Assembly (NCBI GenBank): GCA_905250125.1
Contig: CAJNOL010001134.1
Span: 10,329-74,328, forward strand
Source of the DNA: Rotaria sordida
Taxonomy: Eukaryota > Rotifera > Eurotatoria > Philodinida > Philodinidae
Reading direction: 5' to 3'
Length of the DNA: 64,000 nt
Program-made: the position numbers and the translations under genes
Shown: piece after piece, positions 1 through 12,432 of the stretch
How positions within the stretch are numbered: the stretch's first letter is position 1
Layout of the letters: every line of letters begins with the position of its first letter
The notes under the pieces: model-generated
What the model was told of the DNA's origin: nothing
What the model saw: only the letters and a program-made list of their open reading frames with translations
The model's database searches: none

Positions 1-542
1 ACCAAATAGCCTGCAAAAACAAACGTATAGATACTTCCCGGAATACTTTGACATGTATTGTTATAAATATCATAATAAATAAGTATATGTATTGAGATTA
101 CAAAGCCGACTATCAATGTAACAATTGCCAACCGCTTTGCAACTTTTATTTGACTCCATGCACGTATTTTAACGCTGTCGGATGTAGATAAACACCGACC
201 CAGTGTAGCCAAAAGCATATAATAGGAGGCCATAGCCGGTAATGTCACCGAAAAATAAAAGCGCAGTTTACAATATATGGTCGATTGATGCAGTAAATCA
301 TTTATTGATCGATCAGAAGTCACACGAGTTACAACACAGAATAGAATAGTGAGTAATTCAAACACTGTGGCACATAATAAATAGAAAACAGTTGAAGATC
401 GGCGCAGCTTTCGACTAGTGAATGTAATTAAATTACAAATACCACCAATTGTACCAAAAATCAAAATGATGAAGTCGATATATAATGTGACGCCAGAATA
501 GATTTGCAATAGTATTACTGAATAGCTGCTGTTGGTCGACAT
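1..542 (-). CDS. Rhodopsin-like 7TM receptor, 5' part (partial)
   Basis: Reading the minus strand from the ATG at 542 gives an open frame of 180 codons that runs off the left edge. Four hydrophobic segments are visible, at roughly residues 20-40, 52-74, 98-122 and 140-162. The segment order matches TM1-TM4 of a GPCR. A Cys just before TM3 (IYCKLRF) and one after TM4 (NNTCQS) sit where the conserved TM3-ECL2 disulfide is expected. The N-terminus carries an NSS glycosylation site. The usual DRY at the end of TM3 reads GRC, so G-protein coupling or family placement is uncertain. Ligand unknown; peptide-receptor-like orphan GPCRs are numerous in rotifers. The missing half lies outside the window. 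Confidence 0.75.
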   Translation of the reverse strand, partial: MSTNSSYSVILLQIYSGVTLYIDFIILIFGTIGGICNLITFTSRKLRRSSTVFYLLCATVFELLTILFCVVTRVTSDRSINDLLHQSTIYCKLRFYFSVTLPAMASYYMLLATLGRCLSTSDSVKIRAWSQIKVAKRLAIVTLIVGFVISIHILIYYDIYNNTCQSIPGSIYTFVFAGYL

Positions 543-3500
543 ATGTATGTTTTTTCTCTATTATTCAATATATGAAATAGATGAAGACTCAGAATGCAGT
601 AAAAACAATTGTTGAAATGAATTTATGTTCTCTATGTGCTTCTTCTTTTTATAATTATATATCATTAGCAAAAATAAATGTCCTCATTAGTAGTATCTAT
701 ATGGTCTTATTAATTAATTCTTTCAAATTAATTTGTTCTATAGTTTTAGCTGTATGTGATGAGTTTTTAATGATGAATAAGAAATTTAAAAAAAGAGTTA
801 AAGAAAGCTATAGAAGCACGATCTACTATACATGCAAGGTGAATTTACAAGGAATGTAGTGAATTTATTTATGCACAAAAGGAAAGCTATTTTCCATAGG
901 CATAATTATCTTTCTATTAATAACTCTTTTTAATAAGAATGTGTTCAACATTCGACAATAATGTCGAAATTGAAACTTACACTCAAGTGTTCATTTCAAG
1001 TGTTCACCTCATTTATTCAAGTATTTGATAATTTACTTTTAAGCTTCAAGTTCGACATGCATGATATAAGCAGACACAAAGACAAAAGATTTATTTATCG
1101 TGCACTGGTCCAGATAACTAGTTATCATGTTTTGGATTCGATTTCCGATTGAAGCATATCTTTTATTTTCTCTTGGTTTATCGAAAGTCAAAGAATGTAA
1201 AAATTTACTATTGTATTAAACATTACATATACTCATTTTCTATCCTTTGAATCTTGAAAGTTTAATTGAAATTATTCTATTCATTTATTCTAATTACACA
1301 GGAGAAAAAATTTTAAAACAAAGGTCATGTTGAATGTTAAAACCTGGAGATAATACAATTTTTCTTTAAGAATTATACAGTTATAACAGCAAAAAAAGTG
1401 ACACGTTAACAAACAAGAGAGAAGTAGAAGAAAAACGGCCTTTTGTGAGTTAGATTCTTCCTTTATATTGTATTAGCCTATTCTTTTGTATGTTCATAAC
1501 AGATGTATCAATACATGTAGCTTTTTCAGATCTGTCTCTGTAACTGACACTAACTTTCATGACATGATTTTTCATTAAAAAAAAGATAGATGTTTAGTTT
1601 TTGGGAATTTGTTGGCTAAATGAAATTGTTAACTCAAGTAAAAATAATCTTGTTTACTCGAGTTCTCTTAGATTGATGGAATATTTTACTTCTTACTACT
1701 GTATGTGTGTAGAATGATTATAAATGAAATTGCTTTCGACATGGATCAGAAAAAAAAGAAATATTTAAATAAACTAATATCGATATTGTGAACTATAATA
1801 TGTTAATATGTAGTTTTCTTAATGTTCAAGTCAATTGATTCTGTCTCTTTTGGATATGCGTTTTTAAAAAGAAAACTAATCTATTCAATAGATACATGCA
1901 TGAAATTGACAGTGTTCTTCCACTTATTCTAAAAAGTTTGGTTTTTTTTATCCTTTCGATTGGCAATCATTTTAAACGATTCTATATTATGTATCCTTAA
2001 AACATGTTACATCATGTAGGTTTTGTTCTATGTGTTTTTTTTGTCTTCTAGTTATTTTATTATTATTAGTATCTATTTTTAAAAATATTTCATATAGTAA
2101 CTATATACTAAGGTTATGATTCTTATTGAGATTAACTGATATAAAACTACTGTAGAAAAAGAATATATGTTGATGGCGATCTAATGTGTATGTTTAGAGA
2201 AAGTAGTGTTTGGAAAAATTCAATCACAGCTTCTACCTATTTTAATAAGCAAGCTGAGTAAGGCAAAATAAGAGAGAAAAAATAAAATGCTTCTACTCAA
2301 TAGAATTAGAACGAGTATTTAGAAGGAAAAAACAAATAAAACATCATTTGATTAAAGGTATCCTTTAAACATAAAAGACTAGTTTTACATTCGATAGAAT
2401 ATACATGCATAAATCAATTTTTTCTCTGTTTTCTTTATCTCTTATAATAAAATAATTCAATATGTAGTTCATGTTTGCACAAGTAGATATTTCTTTTTGT
2501 CGTCTATAAAATTATCTTATTGTCATTGAAAAACGACCAAAATACAATATGTTTAGATTGATAAAAGAAAACTGTTAATAGTTGTGATATTTTTTTCCTC
2601 ATCATTATATTATATTTCAAATGAAACATCAATTGATAATAGAAATTTTACAAATAATGATACTGTAGATATATTTATTGTTATATCAGTATGGATTGTT
2701 TTAATAATTACAATTGTTATTGATACAATAGAAAATATTCTTGTACTTTACGTTCATATTAATCGAAATGATAATAAAATATCGATTTTTTTTTAATTAA
2801 AAACTTAGTTTTTGTTGATTTAATCATATGTTTAATTCTGACATCATCAGAATCATATCAAACAACAACATGTTTAATTCATAAAAAATATTCTCTTTGT
2901 CAACGCATTTTTTATTTGTTAGAATTTAAAAAAAAAAGAAGAAACTCGTGATTTTTATGAAATTAGGAAAATAAATCATCTTATGTTTGACAAAGATCAA
3001 AGTGATCAATTTTTTTTCATATTGATATTTTAGTTTTCTTCCATAACAGATCTGAAAAAAAAGTTAGGCTTACCATCAACTTGTTGTTATAGAAAAGAAC
3101 TTCCCGACAAAGAAAATTCATGTGAAAGGTTGTGTAGGAACTACTTTTAGGAAAGTAGGACTAATTAGTTAGCAAAAAAGCGACAAAGGTCAGAAGTTAA
3201 TAAAGATCTTAACTGATAACGATAATTATTTCAATACTTTATTAAAGAATTTACTTTTTATTATTGAATATAGAATTAGTTAGATAAAACAGGCGATTAT
3301 GAAAACATCAAAAGCAGCAGAAAATAAAGCAGACCGTGATACTAAATGTATTGTACGAAAGTTTTAAAAATCACTTATATGAAAGTTTTGAAATGAATGA
3401 GTTAGCACTTAATATTTTAGACGTAAGTCAATTCTGAAATCTTGGAGTTTTTATAAGAAGGTAGTCCACCGATAATAAGGTCACGACCTACTGCGCATCT

Positions 3501-5773
3501 TCTATTGGTTCATTGACGAGTCAGCCTTCGACCACTATGCGGTTAGACGTCCTGATCTCATGAACAATAGTAGCTGCCCATTCACTGTATCATCTATTTA
3601 TTTGTACACCGAGGATAATAGTGATAATGCTAATCCTCTAGTTTCTCAAGGTTGATCAACAATAAAATAAATATTGCAGTAGTAGAGCAAAGAAACAAAA
3701 TATTTAGTATCTAGAAGATAACATTTAATAATTTCTTATATTCATATTAGGTATTCATAATGAATTAATGTATAACATTTATGGTTTGTTTTTTAAACAC
3801 TTATGTATTCTATTCACTATTTCTTATCACAACAAGTGGATTCTATAGATGTTTATGTATATGTTGACCATTGTATAAAATCATAACTATCTATCGTGCA
3901 CGCGCTGTTATTGCTACATCTAGTATTTTATCATCTTTATTGGAAAAGATTCCTTTTTTTTTGTTTTGAATAAATAAAAACTAGATCTTATTTTTCTTTT
4001 AATCAATTAAACCAATGAATGAATATTGAACAATGGACTATATATTACATTCATAATAATCATTCAGAACATTTGTCAGTTGAAACTTTTGATGAAGATG
4101 ATTTTCCAATTTATATACATGTTAAAAATATAACAACAAGTATTTCAATATTATATTTTACGATTGGTAATGCAACACATGTCAAATGTAATTCAAGATT
4201 TAGTTAACATTAGTTAACAGAACGAATAACAATACTTTCTATAAAAAAATAAGTGTTCAGAATTATTTCATTATACTTTTCACTTACGCGGTTCTCAATC
4301 TTGTATGAACCAACACAACAAATATACTGAACGACGTTTTAGAACTGTATCTCTTTTGTAATAGACGAGATTCGCTCGTAGTTTGATGGTGAGGGTCAGT
4401 TGATAAAAGCTCGAACTTCATATGAGTACCACATTTAGAAATGAAAACTGTTCAGCGGTATTAAAATTGGAGAAAAAGGGTTTCCTACCATTTCGTTTCT
4501 TGCTTTTTTTCTACATGCACTGAATCGATGATGTTTGATGTGGAGAATTTAGCTCCTCAAAAGCAACTTTTAAATACTGGGATATGAATAGCCTACCAAT
4601 ATTTAGTAAGCAGTAGTGCAATACAGTGAACAAAAAAATTTGAAAGGACATTTTAGCGCTTTTCATTGTGTATATCTCAAACAGGGTTTTATTTTCTCAC
4701 TTGTCGGGCTATTTTCATCGATCAGATTGCCTTGCAGGGTGTTCCACTAGAACAGTTGATTCATAATTTCGAGCAATTGTATAACACGAATATACAAACG
4801 TTGAATATCGTTATAAAGATTATTTTAATATTTATCAACACGATTAGCAAATAGCCTTTTATAAACTATCAGAAAATGGTAGATCACTTTTTATCGACTT
4901 TGACCTTTGTCGAAACTCAAGCTTATCAATAATTTTTTTTATCAGAATCAAAATATTGAAAATAGAAAAACTTTAGTTTACAAAATTTTTTTAATATTTA
5001 TCACATAGATTAATAATGAAGTTGGTAATGAGATGTCGTTTTCTTGAATAAAGCCAGATATTTTATCATTTATGATGAAAGTTTTCTAGCAGTATAAAGT
5101 ATCCATTAATCATCATTAGACCGCTCAACATTTTTTTTGTTTGCAAAAATCTAACGAGTTGATAGAATAGATTTTATCCTAATCCTGATTGAATTCGATC
5201 ACGAATTTAAAAAGAAAGAAACCATTTCAATCTTCTGAAAGTAAAATTTATTTGATGAAAGAATTCTTTATCTGCAAAAAAAAAAACTAATACGTTTCTT
5301 TTAATAACAAACAATTATGAGTATAATATGACTTTATATACGAAATTATTGAAAATTAGTGAGAATAATTCATAAATTGATCATACGAGTTTTTATAATG
5401 TTTTCATAAGAACTACATTTATTACCTAAAGTGCTAAGAGCATCTTAGACCATCATGCAAAAGTAAAACGAAGTCGTATGTCATATACAAATTGATTTGA
5501 TTTATATCTATCTAATGGATGATTTGATACGAAAAAGTAATTATACTAGTTATTTGAATTTTTCAACGATATTGACTCGACAACATCTAATAACAATCTG
5601 AGTTATAGATGAATAAAACTACTGTGAGAGAATATAAATTTATTATTAAACTACATCAGTATATTTTTCTGAAACTCATTTTTTTGTAATAATAAAATGC
5701 ATTAATATACACTACAAAGCTGAATAACTAATTAGATAAAATTTCTAGTCTATTAATAAAGCAAATGTCAATT
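543..5773. other. Gene-free AT-rich stretch
   Basis: No supportable gene. Small open frames near 581, 961, 2584, 4019 and 4666 have low-complexity AT-driven composition, no recognisable domain and no splice-linked partners. A patch at about 3465-3640 is more GC-balanced than its surroundings and may be an old insertion, but no product could be read in any frame. Confidence 0.5.
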
Positions 5774-7147
5774 TCAAGCAGTTGCATTTTGAATATGTTG
5801 AAGAACATTTTCAGAAAATTTTAATCGATTTTGTTTATTGAACATATGACCAGAGTCTTCCATTACCACTGTTTTTGCATTGAGTAAATCAGCTAATTCT
5901 TGTTGTTTTTTAGGTGGTAAAAGTTTATCTTGCATGGCTATTTGTACTGTCACCGGTATGTGTGCATCTTTGATCTGTTGTGCATGTTCATCCGTTAAAT
6001 AATGCGATTGAAAAATAACATTCTGTTGTGAACATCCATCAATATCTCGAAATATAAACCATTTGTCACAATCATTTAACCATTTTTTAATAAGTTCCTC
6101 CATTTCTTCTTCCGCTATTCCATTAAATACTAATGGTATCATTGAACGTAGCATTTGTTCATTATCTGGTTTCATCGCGAAATAAGGCAGTATTATTCGA
6201 GAAAAAACCCATCTTGGTAATAATGCCAACAATCGAATATAAGAACCTAGATAGATAAACATAAGATCATTGTTTTCAAATATTAATTCAATATTTCGAA
6301 AGAAAGTACGAAATATATAATAGTGAAGAAAAGAAAAACTGCTTAAATCAGTATAAGAAAGCTATTGGAGAAGTTCAATATAATCATCAAGAAATCTTTG
6401 ATGGCTGCACATTGAAAGTTTTTTGACAAAATGTGGTAAGAGGCTGACTTTTTTTTTTGTGTTTTTGTCATATTTTGTGATAATCAATAATACTCTTATA
6501 AGCTTTTGTAATTTATGACAAAGATGAAGTCAACTGATATTTTTAAAATTGAATCGGATTAGATTGATCAGTTTTTTTTCACGATTATGAATTTTAGAAA
6601 TTAAACTTCAAATTTATGATCAGAATTTTTTTCATGTATTTACAAATCAGTCTCTTATCACTTCTGCAACTATTGGAACTGAATCAAAAAAGCTATCAAA
6701 TATCTGCTTACCACGAATTGTAATTCCCAGATAAAGCGATAAAAGACGTTGTTCGGGTATTAATAGCACAGCTAATTCTTGTGCTACCATTCCACCTAAA
6801 CTCACACCTAAGACATGAACTGGAGCTTGACTACCCCATACATGGTTAATTAATTGATAAGCATCACGAGCTAATAGACTTGATGTTTGTCGTTCTGATG
6901 TGACAATTGTTGTTGGTGTTTTTGAGTGACCAATTCCACGATGATCATAAGTCAATATTTCTATTGATGATGGATAATGTTCAATAAGATATTCGACTTG
7001 TTCATCGAAATGTCTTAATGTTGCATATGCACCCATAATCATTATAATTTTTGTTGATAAATTTGATGATGAGGATGATGAACAACGAAGTTCATAATAT
7101 ATCTTCATGTCGGATGTTAATGAAAAATAATCCTTTTTTATTGACAT
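5774..7147 (-). CDS. Alpha/beta hydrolase, two exons
   Basis: Exon 1 is 7147-6712 and exon 2 is 6246-5774. Both junctions are canonical (donor GTAAGC, acceptor CTAG) and phase 1 on each side, so the frame is kept and the join gives 302 residues. The fold's catalytic triad is complete. Ser116 sits in the nucleophile elbow GVSLGG, Asp252 in MQDKLLPP and His279 in SGHMF. An oxyanion-type strand MIMGAYA and the motif DHRGIGHS precede the elbow, as in soluble epoxide-hydrolase/esterase-like members. Residues 23-28 are a run of six Ser from a GAT/GAA-rich microsatellite. No signal peptide is visible, so it is probably cytosolic. The 465-nt intron is long for this window. Substrate cannot be predicted. 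Confidence 0.85.
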
Positions 7148-9157
7148 ATTGCTTATATTTTGTATTTGAGAAAAGAAAGAGTATTGCTACAATAATAACA
7201 TAAATACATTTTTTACTTTTTCTCTATGTAATAGACTACTCATTTATATATATGGGAAAGGAACAAAAAATAGAATACATAAAGAACGAAAAATATAAAA
7301 CGATCCGGTCTTTTCGACTTGTATAATATTGTGAAAGGAAGTAAAAACATTCTTTTTGAGAGTTCTTAAAAACTGTATATTTACAACATCGAATATGGCA
7401 AGAAGAAAGAAAAACAAGAACTATCATATTCTGAATCATCGTTTTGTTTTTTTCTTTCAGCTGGCCGTACGAAGGGAACCAAACACAAATACGACAGTTG
7501 AAGAATTGTTGCTTACTTCATATAAACGATAAGAACCAATGAAAATGCAAATCCTTATTTTACCGTAGTCCACGTATGTCCTTTCTTCTTTCATTTGATC
7601 GGTGACTATAGCAGATGCAATAGAGAGAGAGAAATTGTGTTTCAACCTTTCGAATTCTTTTCCATTATTTTCATTATGATCTTTCATTGCAATATTTTAG
7701 TTTTTGTATTCATAACATAGTAAGAATTTTTCTTTTAATTTATTTAAGTCGACTCTAACTCTATCGATCTAGTTTTTTTTTCAATAATTATTAATTGATA
7801 ATATATTCTGAGTACCTGTTACTACTTGATCCATGAATCTATGAAAAAAGTTTTAAAAACAAAAGTACTATTGTTATTCGAGTAGAACAAAAATCGAAAA
7901 GATAATTTACGAAATCTAATAATCTTGCAAATATTTCGTCTCTCTTTCAATCTTTTTCTAATATGAGTCTTGAATAGAATCAGCAGATTAACATGTGATA
8001 TTTTTTGTGAACTTCCTAGAAATTCGTTTAAATACAGGTATCGGAGATGCAGAGATATATACAGATATAGGGAAAGAATGATGGCGAAACACATTGTAAT
8101 GCTCCCGGTTAAGTGCGTATTATGCATGAAGTTTGACCTATCCTAATTATTCCTTCTCGTCTTATGTATTGTCCTTATCTTTCTGTCATTACTTCCTACA
8201 TCATGTTGCACTTTATCCTTCTCTTCCTTTCTTCTATCTGATGAACGAGTATATAAGTGTATGCTTTGTATGGAAACGATGCGATTCTTGAGAAGAAGAA
8301 TATAATAAAGTGTAATTCTACCAGTGCTAACACTTCTTCCATCGGAAATCGTCACACTTTCTTCTTGTTTATGACATAAAACCATTGGAAAATCTGTCTG
8401 GACCAGTATCAGCTATTTTCATATTCCCAATTTACGCATCTATAAGAATAAAATGTTTTGTTTTTCATCAAAAAACACCGTGAATATTTCTGCATCGGAT
8501 AAGAGGATGGTTTAAACATTTATGTAAGAAAGCTAATAACACGGTTTAGAAAATCGGTCTGGAAAGTTATGGAAAACAGTCTCGTGTATATACATTATAC
8601 TTTGCACTTTGTGCAGAACAATAGTTATTGGACTTTTTCGCATCATCATGTGTTCTTTGAACGTCAAATAAACGTGCGCTGATATACGAAAAGAAAAACG
8701 AGAAAAGTCTCGTTCTGCATGATTGGGAGGATAGATTAATTTTACGATTCGATTTCTCAGCATCTTAGATAATGGTTAGATGACTGAAAGCAGATAATGC
8801 AACTAAAAAACTCAATTTAGTCTGCTTAGAATTTATGAAACAAAAAAAATATTTAGCTAAATATCTAATAAAAAATTTCTATCCTATTCTAAACGATATT
8901 ATTTGACAGAGAACTCAATAAGCTTAACAACAGTGCCATATCCCTATCTTGTACAACTCGCATTCGACGAATAAATATATAATTGATCTAGTACGATGAA
9001 ATCTTTTCTACCTTCAAAGTAAGTTGCGGAAGAGCTTTCGATGTTTTCCGTTTAAAACTTTTTCTAGTCTTTGAAGAAAATATTCAATTGAGTTCTATGA
9101 TGTATTTTTTCACTAGATACTTTACTCTTTTTAACAAAAAAACAATGAAATCACTTC
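7148..9157. other. Intergenic, no supportable gene
   Basis: Several 65-100 codon open frames lie on the minus strand between 7236 and 8763. They have no recognisable motif, no consistent splice sites linking them and no homology that I recognise. I treat the stretch as non-coding upstream DNA of the hydrolase gene. Confidence 0.4.
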
Positions 9158-9239
9158 GAGGGTGTGAAGATATGGTTGTGAGGTATTGGTGTAGGTTTGG
9201 CTTTAGTTTTATATTCTTTCCGGCACACCCATACTCTTA
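9158..9239. repeat. Eroded telomere-like hairpin
   Basis: A G/T-rich left arm (GAGGGTGTGAAG, then TTGGTGTAGG) is followed by a T-rich loop containing ATTCTTTCC. The right arm is C/A-rich (GGCACACCCATACTCTTA). The layout matches the better-preserved hairpins at 32617, 33514 and 63908. The arms have diverged, so assignment rests on the shared layout. Confidence 0.45.
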
Positions 9240-9559
9240 TTTAATAACAGCGGTGTCTTCGCTCATTTCCGTTAATATTTATTTCGATTTTCCGCTTTAT
9301 CAGTGAAATGTGAAATACATTTGTGTTGTGGTAGTTTGTCTCACTCTCGAATAGTGATAGTCTACTTTTAAAGTAGATTCTTTGTACTATGTATTAGATT
9401 AAATCGATCTGATATACTAGTATTTGCCACTCGAAAGGCATCCTGCTTGCCAGCAAGCCGAAGTTAAAAAGAAAAGTATCGTCGACCACTTGTTCTCTTT
9501 CCTCACTGCTGCTTGCACCACATACTATTTTTCTTTTTACTCAGAGATCCATACTCAAG

Positions 9560-9793
9560 TTACACAGTACAGGTAGAAAATGAATATTGTTTTTTTTACA
9601 TTTAGATTCATATCGGTCACGTGTAGATGGTAAGTTACATAGTACAGAAAGCCAATGAATGTTGTTTTTTTTTAACATTCAGATTCATATCGATTACATA
9701 TAGATGGTATGTTACATATTACGAAGAAAAATTGGATATTTTCTTTTTTTTTTTATCTACTTAGCTTTATATCGATGAAGCATAAATGGTAAT
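9560..9793. repeat. Three-copy tandem repeat, 75-82 bp unit
   Basis: Units start at about 9560, 9635 and 9712, each with TTACA(C/T)A. Each continues with AATGAAT or a variant, a poly-T tract, then AGATTCATATCG or a variant, and closes with GATGGTAA/ATG or a variant. The third copy is the most diverged. No coding frame crosses the units. Confidence 0.75.
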
Positions 9794-9929
9794 GTGTATG
9801 AAAAATAATAAACTACTTCTGTGTGCATTTTAGTTCTTCTCTTCGCGCCGTTCTAAACAAACTCACTACTCATATTGCCATTAAGGTTCTTGTGAACTCG
9901 AAAACCTGTAAATCGTTTCTAAGATTAGC

Positions 9930-12270
9930 ATCCCATGTAAAAAAAAAAGTGAAAAAAAATCATTTTGACGTACTTTTAATATTAATAAAATAAAAAAAGT
10001 AACTTTTTCTTACTATTTTTCACTTTTTCTAGTGAACTTCAGTACGTTTCTTACTTTCAGAATTACTTAATAGTACTTTCTGGATATCCGAAATATTTTA
10101 TGTTACTTTTTATAGTTTTCAAAATACTGAATAGTACTTTTAGAATTTATAAAGTATTGAATATTAATTTTCAAACTTTTCAAAGTACTTTATAGTATTT
10201 TTTGCATTTGTGGAATATTTAATATTTATTTTTATATTTTTCAAAGTACTTAATAGTACTCTTAGAATATAAAGAAGTATTTGATAGAACTTTCTGTACT
10301 AGACAATTAAATTATAATGGTTGCTCATTTTCGACTTTTAGATAAATAGAAATCGTACGAAGTATTATGAATTAAATACTACTTTAAGGACATTCAAGTA
10401 GTTTTTGAACGCAGTAGATGTCTTGCGTACTTAAAATCTATAGGTACATAAGAGCATTCTATAGAGATCATTAGGGCTGTAGTTATTTAATACGATATAT
10501 AACGCGCGATAGCATTAGTCAGTTATAGTAGTGAATGGCAGTTTCCCTCTTGTAGATATTTCCCGTTCAAAACACTGAAATGCTATAAACAAATATTTTT
10601 CTGATTCGTGAAGTGTTTGCTTTAGATAAAATTGAGGTAAAATTTGTTTAAATGAAAAAGATTATAATATCATAAAGTTGAAAATCCAACATTTTATATG
10701 AATTATCATGTAGCTTCATCTGATAAATTATTAGCTGCCATTAGTGTCTTATTAGATTTGTTTTCCAACACATAACAAAAAGCAATGTATGCTTGATATA
10801 ATAGAACTTTTAATGTCTATAAATAATGACGGTGCCGCATGTTTATTTCTACAGAGAACTTGTTCGAAATGACAATGGAAAAATAATAAAACACGGTTAA
10901 TAACTAAAATCTTTTTTATATCCAAAATGAATTTAATAGCAGAAAGTACTTAATGGCTAGAATTTCATCTTATGCATCTTCCTCTCTTTAACAAAAACCT
11001 AAATTGTACAGTTTTAAGTCAAGAAAATTACGAGTATGATGTTTATGTAGAGCTCGAATAATGATTGGTACACTGTCTGAGTAGAGCGCGAAAAGTTACA
11101 GAATTAGCGTTTCTCAGGCTGGCGTATAGGCGCACATGCAACAGTCAAGTTGGTCTACATACTAATTGATGTATGAGGATTGAGGAGTATAAATGCACGA
11201 TGTTCGAATCATTTCGCTTCATTTGATCGAGACATGTGGTTCGACGTAAGTACTTTTAAGTATTTTTTTAAATAATATTATTTAGTGCTATATAACTTTT
11301 ATATTCCGAAGTGTAATGTAATACCTTTTTGATAAAAAACTTCGTTTGAAATTATACAGATACCGTTATAGGAAGGATAATGGAGACTAAGGAACTAATA
11401 TAGTGAGCTGAGACAGAGTTTTAAGTACGCATTACCTTTTTACATTAGCTGCATCGATACATTCGAAGTATATCATAGTAATTAGTTGCCGAGTCATGAA
11501 TATAGATGTATAGAAACATGTACGAATGCCCATTTACGGTTGTATAAATTGGTTGGAGTCGCCACTGCTGTTGATGCCATTCTATACATGTATTAACATG
11601 TTGTCAAATCATGGAAGCAAAGCAAGGTTTTCTAGTTTTGTATGTTTATGAAAAGAACTTTAATATTCACAGTAATAGACCGAGAGATGGTATTTCTTTG
11701 TTTGGATACAGATCTACCGAAATACATATATATAGAAAGTATTATTTATATTGTGACTTATAGGAAAAGCTTACAAAAAGGAGCGATGAAGTCGTGTGCT
11801 TGAGAGAGATAGCGAAATGTTAGTAAAATCCGCTATAATCACAGTCTCTCGTTGTCGATGCAGTTTGGTCTACGATCTATTCCGATAAATACAAGTGTGA
11901 AAATTACATCTACAGACATTCATTGCTATACAATATTCTATAATAGTATGAGAACACAAATCAATGACTCTTTACAACCATTCACTCACATCTACGATTA
12001 GTCGTTATTATTTATTTTTCATTTTACTCTTTTTTCTTCTTTCACATCTCACTGGGGTCTGCCTTATACACAGAGTCCAAATTCAAAAACAATTGGACAT
12101 TTGAAAATGATTCCTAATCAGTAAGATCATAGTGGCAGAATTACTTTTTATTAATAAGAATACTAATAGCTACTTAAAAAGGTACGTTTATAAGCACTTT
12201 TGTCACTGTACGAAAAATTATAGAAAGTACTTAGTAGTAACCTTATTATCACTTTTTGTTTACATGGGAT
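9930..12270. mobile_element. Non-autonomous TIR element with AGTACTT subterminal repeats
   Basis: The left end ATCCCATGTAAA(A)n-AAGTGA at 9930 is mirrored at the right by TCACTTTTTGTTTACATGGG ending near 12270. This gives an imperfect terminal inverted repeat of about 22 bp. About 350 bp inside the left end carries roughly seven degenerate copies of a 45-60 bp unit with (A)AGTACTT or its reverse, and AGTAC-containing copies recur just inside the right end. Subterminal repeats like these are typical of cut-and-paste DNA transposons, where they act as transposase binding sites. No open frame of useful length lies inside, so it would need a transposase in trans. The only possible target duplication is AT. 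It ends 162 bp before the lyase start codon. Confidence 0.6.
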
Positions 12271-12432
12271 CTGATAAATTACTATAGCTGTCTGTTTTGA
12301 GATTCTCGATAAATTAGAAACCCTTAGAGAGTTTCAGATAGTAGTAAAGTCAGAAACCATTTAAAGGTTTACAAGGGTACGTTTTTTCTAGAGAGTGCTT
12401 CGATCCTATTGTTATTATTCTTTTTTCTCACC

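Noticed and set aside
581..859. 92-codon frame beside the 7TM gene
   Set aside because: Low-complexity composition and a cluster of Met/Ile/Lys; no conserved pattern.
7236..8763. Series of minus-strand open frames of 67-101 codons
   Set aside because: No recognisable domain, no linking splice sites in phase, and amino-acid content follows base composition.
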